From positions 1-10,591 of the forward strand of contig JAICQE010000157.1 of assembly GCA_025938035.1 (NCBI GenBank): a DNA stretch of 10,591 bases, written 5' to 3'. Both the position numbers and the translations under genes were made by a program. Shown here one piece after another: positions 7,234-10,591 of this stretch. The notes under the pieces were generated by a model that saw only the letters and a program-made list of their open reading frames with translations, searched no databases and was not told where the DNA came from. This DNA is from Vicinamibacteria bacterium. GTDB taxonomy: Bacteria; Acidobacteriota; Vicinamibacteria; Vicinamibacterales; UBA2999. Each line of letters starts with the position of its first letter. Within the stretch, counting starts at the first letter, position 1.

Positions 7234-10152
7234 TTGGATGATCGGTTCAATCCTTTGTTGCTGACACCTTCGACCGAACGGTGGATTCGCGCGCGGCTGC
7301 CGCTGGTTGTCGTCGCGGTCCTGTTGTGCCTCGGCGCGGCGAACGTCGCCTCGCGCGCGACATGGCACGAGGTCGAGGACGGCGTGCTCTGGATCGAGCA
7401 GAACGGAAGCGTGGTGGCGGCGGAGATCGCACCCGGAACGCCGGCGGAGCGGGTCGGGTTGAAGCGGGGCGACATTCTGCTGGCGATCGACAACGCCCCC
7501 ATCGTGGACGTGGACGATGTCGTCGCCGCGCTGCACCGCGCCGATCGCGACACGACGCTTCGTTACTCCGTCGTTCGGCTGGAGACCAGCCAGCCCGTGG
7601 ACGTCCAGCTGGCGCCGGTGCCAGGCGGTGCGGGCGTGCTGTATTTCGTGCTGGCGGCGGTCGGAACGTTCACGCTGCTCGTCGGCGGCGCTGTCAGGCT
7701 GCGCCGTCCGCGGGATCCGGCGACGCTGCACTTCTTCTGGATCGCGGTGGCATTCTTCGGCGTGTTCACGTTTTCGTTCAGCGGCCGCCTCGATCGTCTC
7801 GACTGGGTGTTCTATTGGGCCGACGCGATTTCCATCCTCGTCCTGCCGCCGCTGTTTCTGCATTTCACGCTCGTGTTCCCCGAGCGTCCGCGCCGCTGGT
7901 CGGGCGGTCAGCTTGGCCGGGCGCTGATCGTCGGCGCCTACGTCCCGGCCGTTGTGCTCGGTCTCGCGCGGGCGATTGCAATCGCGCGCGGGCCGAGCGA
8001 TGCGGCGCTCTTTGCCCGGGTCATTGGCAACGTGGACCGCATCGAGCTGCTCCCTCTCGCGGTCTGTTTGCTGGGCGGACTGGCCGGCCTCTGGCGCGCG
8101 ATGTCCCAGGTCGCGACGGTGACCGCGCGCCGGCAATTGCGGTGGATCGCGTGGGGCACGACCTTGGGAACGGCGCCGTTCGCCTTCGGTTATGCGCTGC
8201 CGTGGGCGCTCGGTGTCGAGCCATCGGTCCCGATGGAGCTGTCCGTGATCGCGCTCGGCGTGATCCCGCTGGCCTATGCCTCGGCCATCGTTCGCTATCG
8301 CCTGATGGACATCGAGGTGATCGTGAAGCGGGCGCTCGTCTACATCGCCGCGCTGTCCGCGATCGTCCTGATTTATGCGGCACTGCTCGGCGCCGTGCAG
8401 CGCGTATCGGTGAGCGGCAACGGCCCCAATCAGTGGGTGATTGCGTTCTTTGCCACGCTCGTCGCCGTGCTGCTGGCGCCGCCGGTGAAAACGTTCGTCC
8501 AGAACGCGCTGGACCGGGCGTTTTATCGTGACCGCTACGACTATCGCCGTGCCCTTGGCGCCTTCGCGCGCGATCTGAACAGCGATCTCGATCTGAACCG
8601 GCTCGCGAACCGCCTCATCGGGCGCATCGTCGAGACGCTGCTGATCGATCGGATGGCGTTGATGCTGGAAGACGAGGGGGCGCCGCACTTCAGCGCGTTC
8701 CGCGCGTCGGGGTTCGGCGACGATCATCCGCCGGTCCTGCCGGCGCGTTCGCGCATGGGCGCCCGCCTCTGCGAAGGCCACCCCGTGGCGCTGGACGATC
8801 CGATGGCCGTCGGCCGATTCCCGGCCGAAGAGATCGAGTTCTGGCGCGACGCGGGTCTCTATTACTTCATCCCCTGCGCCGCCAAGGACAGCACGATTGC
8901 CGTGCTCGCGCTCGGCCGGAAAGAGACCGGCGAGCCGCTCACCAGCGAGGACATGGCGCTGCTTGGCGCTGTGGCCGGGCAGATCGCGACCGCGCTGGAA
9001 AACGCGCGTCTCTACCGTCAGCTGCATATCAAGGCGGGAGAGCTCGATCGGATGCGCGCGTTCAACGAGAACATCCTCGAATCGCTCGCCGACGGACTGC
9101 TCGTGCTGGATCTCAACGACACCATCGTGCGATGGAATCGCGCGCTGGAGCGTGTCTACGGGCTTGCCAGCGCCGAGGCGGTCGGCCGGCGGCTGGAGCA
9201 TGTATTCGACGCGCCATTCGTCGAAGCGCTCCGCGCCGCGCGCCGCGACACACCGGGCGGAGCAACGCTGTCGCGCATGCCGATTCAGTCTCGCGCCGAC
9301 GCCGCCGATCGCTCGCTGATTGTCAACGCCGCCCTGGCGCCGCTCCGCGCCGCCGCGGGCGACACCACCGTCACCGTCGGCACCATCGTCATTCTCGAGG
9401 ACGTCACCGGCCGCGTGCGGCTCGAGGAGCAGTTGCAGATCTCGGAAAAGATGGCCTCCATCGGCCTCCTTGCCGCCGGCGTGGCCCACGAGGTCAACAC
9501 GCCGCTGACCGGCATCTCGAGCTTCACGCAGATGCTGCTCGAAGGCGCGGACCCCGAGGATCCGCGCACTCGCCTCCTCGAGAAGATCGAACGCCAGACG
9601 TTCCGTGCGGCCAAGATCGTCAACGGACTGCTGACGCTGGCGCGCCCCACGGCCGCGAGCGCGAGCGAGCGCAGCGCCGTCGACCTGAACGTCGTCGTCA
9701 ACGACGTGCTGAGCCTGCTCGAACATCAGTTCGAGCTCCACCGCGTGAAGGTCCGCCGCGAGCTGTCGCTGAGCGCCGTCCTCGTCGTCGGCATGGAGCA
9801 CAAGCTGCAGCAGGTGTTCCTGAATCTGTTCCTGAATGCGAAGGACGCGATGCCACGCGGCGGCTGGCTGACGATTGCGAGCCGCGTCGAGGGAGATCGC
9901 GCGATCGTGGAAGTGGCGGACACCGGGTCGGGCATTCCCAGCGAATACATCGCGCGCATCTACGATCCCTTCTTCACCACCAAAGCCATCGGGCAGGGGA
10001 CCGGCCTGGGCCTGTCGATCAGCTACGGCATCGTGCGCGAGCACGACGGCGCGATCGACTGCGACAGCGCGCTCGGGCAAGGGACCCGGTTTACCGTCAC
10101 CCTGCCCGTGGTGGCTCACCATCGGCCGCTCGCGGCCAGGCCGCGCACGTAA
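7234..10152 (+). CDS. Membrane sensor histidine kinase: PDZ - polytopic membrane - GAF - PAS - HisKA - HATPase
   Basis: This is a 972-aa hybrid-architecture sensor kinase that should autophosphorylate on His752 and pass phosphate to the overlapping response regulator. Residues 23-41 form a first membrane segment. Residues about 45-125 look like a PDZ domain (GSVVAAEIAPGTPAERVGLKRGD, then ILLAIDNAPI), probably periplasmic. About nine further membrane segments lie between 134 and 419. A cytoplasmic GAF domain (about 450-595) and a PAS domain (about 608-730) follow. The kinase core has the H-box AAGVAHEVNTPLTGISSF, N-box LNLFLNAKDAM (Asn868), G1 DTGSGIP (Asp896), F-box DPFFTTK and G2 GTGLGLSIS. 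This core is of NtrB/PAS type. The start is uncertain: an in-frame TGA lies at 7231-7233, TTG at 7234, 7255 or 7258 are the options, and none has a Shine-Dalgarno site. Downstream GTG 7384 would remove the first membrane segment. The ligand is unknown. Confidence 0.92.
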   Translation: MDDRFNPLLLTPSTERWIRARLPLVVVAVLLCLGAANVASRATWHEVEDGVLWIEQNGSVVAAEIAPGTPAERVGLKRGDILLAIDNAPIVDVDDVVAALHRADRDTTLRYSVVRLETSQPVDVQLAPVPGGAGVLYFVLAAVGTFTLLVGGAVRLRRPRDPATLHFFWIAVAFFGVFTFSFSGRLDRLDWVFYWADAISILVLPPLFLHFTLVFPERPRRWSGGQLGRALIVGAYVPAVVLGLARAIAIARGPSDAALFARVIGNVDRIELLPLAVCLLGGLAGLWRAMSQVATVTARRQLRWIAWGTTLGTAPFAFGYALPWALGVEPSVPMELSVIALGVIPLAYASAIVRYRLMDIEVIVKRALVYIAALSAIVLIYAALLGAVQRVSVSGNGPNQWVIAFFATLVAVLLAPPVKTFVQNALDRAFYRDRYDYRRALGAFARDLNSDLDLNRLANRLIGRIVETLLIDRMALMLEDEGAPHFSAFRASGFGDDHPPVLPARSRMGARLCEGHPVALDDPMAVGRFPAEEIEFWRDAGLYYFIPCAAKDSTIAVLALGRKETGEPLTSEDMALLGAVAGQIATALENARLYRQLHIKAGELDRMRAFNENILESLADGLLVLDLNDTIVRWNRALERVYGLASAEAVGRRLEHVFDAPFVEALRAARRDTPGGATLSRMPIQSRADAADRSLIVNAALAPLRAAAGDTTVTVGTIVILEDVTGRVRLEEQLQISEKMASIGLLAAGVAHEVNTPLTGISSFTQMLLEGADPEDPRTRLLEKIERQTFRAAKIVNGLLTLARPTAASASERSAVDLNVVVNDVLSLLEHQFELHRVKVRRELSLSAVLVVGMEHKLQQVFLNLFLNAKDAMPRGGWLTIASRVEGDRAIVEVADTGSGIPSEYIARIYDPFFTTKAIGQGTGLGLSISYGIVREHDGAIDCDSALGQGTRFTVTLPVVAHHRPLAARPRT

Positions 10153-10591
10153 TGGCCGCTCTCGCTTCCACGGTCCGCCGGTCGGCGTCAATCCTCGTCG
10201 TGGACGACGAGGAGATCATGCGCGAGATCCTCGAGGCGCTGTTGACGCGCGAGGGGTATCAGGTGCGGCTTGCCTCCAGCGGTGAAGAGGGGCTGGAGCT
10301 GGCGAGGTCGATGCCGTTCGACGCGGCGATCGTCGACGTGATGATGCCGGGGATGGACGGGCTGGCGACGCTCGCCGAGCTGAAGAAGCTGGACGAGGAG
10401 CTGCCGGTGGTGATGATCACCGCCTTCGCGTCCGTCGAGACCGCCATTTCGGCGATGAAGAGCGGCGCCTTCGACTACATCACCAACCCGTCCAAGCACG
10501 ACGAAGTGCTCGTGGTGCTGCGCAACGCCGTGGAGCGCCGCCGCCTCGTGGCCGAGAACCTGGCGCTGCGGCAGAGCCTGCAGGCGCAGGC
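10152..10591 (+). CDS. Response regulator, receiver domain (partial, cut by window end)
   Basis: The ATG at 10152 overlaps the kinase stop in TAATG, so the two are translationally coupled and form a cognate pair. The visible 146 residues contain a receiver domain (about 12-130) with acidic pocket Asp18/Asp19 (VVDDEE), phospho-acceptor Asp62 (IVDVMMPGMDG) and Thr90 (MITAF). The conserved lysine of the KPF motif is missing: the sequence reads YITNPSKHDEV, with Asn112 and Ser114. The region after it (VLRNAVERRRLVAENLALRQSL) is a helical linker like that of NtrC-family regulators, which continue into an AAA+ sigma-54-activating domain. That domain would lie beyond the window, so the family call is an inference. 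No clear Shine-Dalgarno site precedes the start. Confidence 0.9.
   Translation, partial: MAALASTVRRSASILVVDDEEIMREILEALLTREGYQVRLASSGEEGLELARSMPFDAAIVDVMMPGMDGLATLAELKKLDEELPVVMITAFASVETAISAMKSGAFDYITNPSKHDEVLVVLRNAVERRRLVAENLALRQSLQAQ

Noticed and set aside
7141..10191. A 1016-codon open frame on the minus strand opposite the sensor kinase
   Set aside because: It is aligned codon-for-codon with the kinase frame, so it stays open simply because the kinase uses no TTA, CTA or TCA codons, as expected in a GC-rich genome. Its translation is a low-complexity mix rich in Arg, Gln and His, and the plus-strand protein has clear kinase domains.

Overview
The window is GC-rich, gene-dense bacterial DNA, probably from the phylum Acidobacteriota (possibly Vicinamibacteria-like). 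That placement is an inference. It rests on the codon use, an outer-membrane barrel with a carboxypeptidase-regulatory-like domain, a large PDZ-fused membrane histidine kinase, and short palindromic intergenic repeats. No rRNA or other phylogenetic marker is present to settle it. I see no CRISPR array, insertion sequence, prophage or tRNA.

Layout from left to right. (1) Positions 1-218 hold a near-consensus sigma-70-type promoter (46-74) and a long leader that can fold strongly. They precede a small unknown plus-strand gene (219-521). (2) Two tandem perfect hairpins (542-587) separate that gene from a convergent minus-strand operon. (3) The minus-strand operon reads, in transcription order, glgC (3986-2697), eno (2694-1399) and gpmA (1346-597). 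These encode ADP-glucose pyrophosphorylase, enolase and 2,3-bisphosphoglycerate-dependent phosphoglycerate mutase. A perfect 20-bp palindrome abuts the eno stop codon and lies just upstream of gpmA. (4) A divergent promoter region (3987-4132) leads into two plus-strand genes for exported proteins. The first (4133-5224) is a secreted protein of unknown function. The second (5270-7144) is an outer-membrane beta-barrel with an N-terminal carboxypeptidase-regulatory-like domain and no recognisable TonB plug. A hairpin and an intrinsic terminator (7145-7208) close this unit. (5) Positions 7234-10152 encode a large sensor kinase with a periplasmic PDZ domain, a polytopic membrane region, then GAF, PAS, HisKA and HATPase modules. 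Its stop codon overlaps the start of a response regulator (10152 onward, cut by the window end) whose receiver domain lacks the conserved lysine.

How the genes work together: eno and gpmA catalyse consecutive reversible steps of lower glycolysis/gluconeogenesis, and glgC commits glucose-1-phosphate to glycogen. The operon therefore links triose-level flux to glycogen storage. The 4133-7144 pair looks like a cell-envelope unit. The kinase and regulator are a coupled two-component system of NtrB/NtrC style with unknown signal and targets. Nothing here is clearly a new defence or mobile system. The points most worth a second look are the structured leader of the small gene, the palindrome at the eno/gpmA junction, the plug-less barrel with its secreted partner, the PDZ-polytopic kinase, and the atypical receiver domain.
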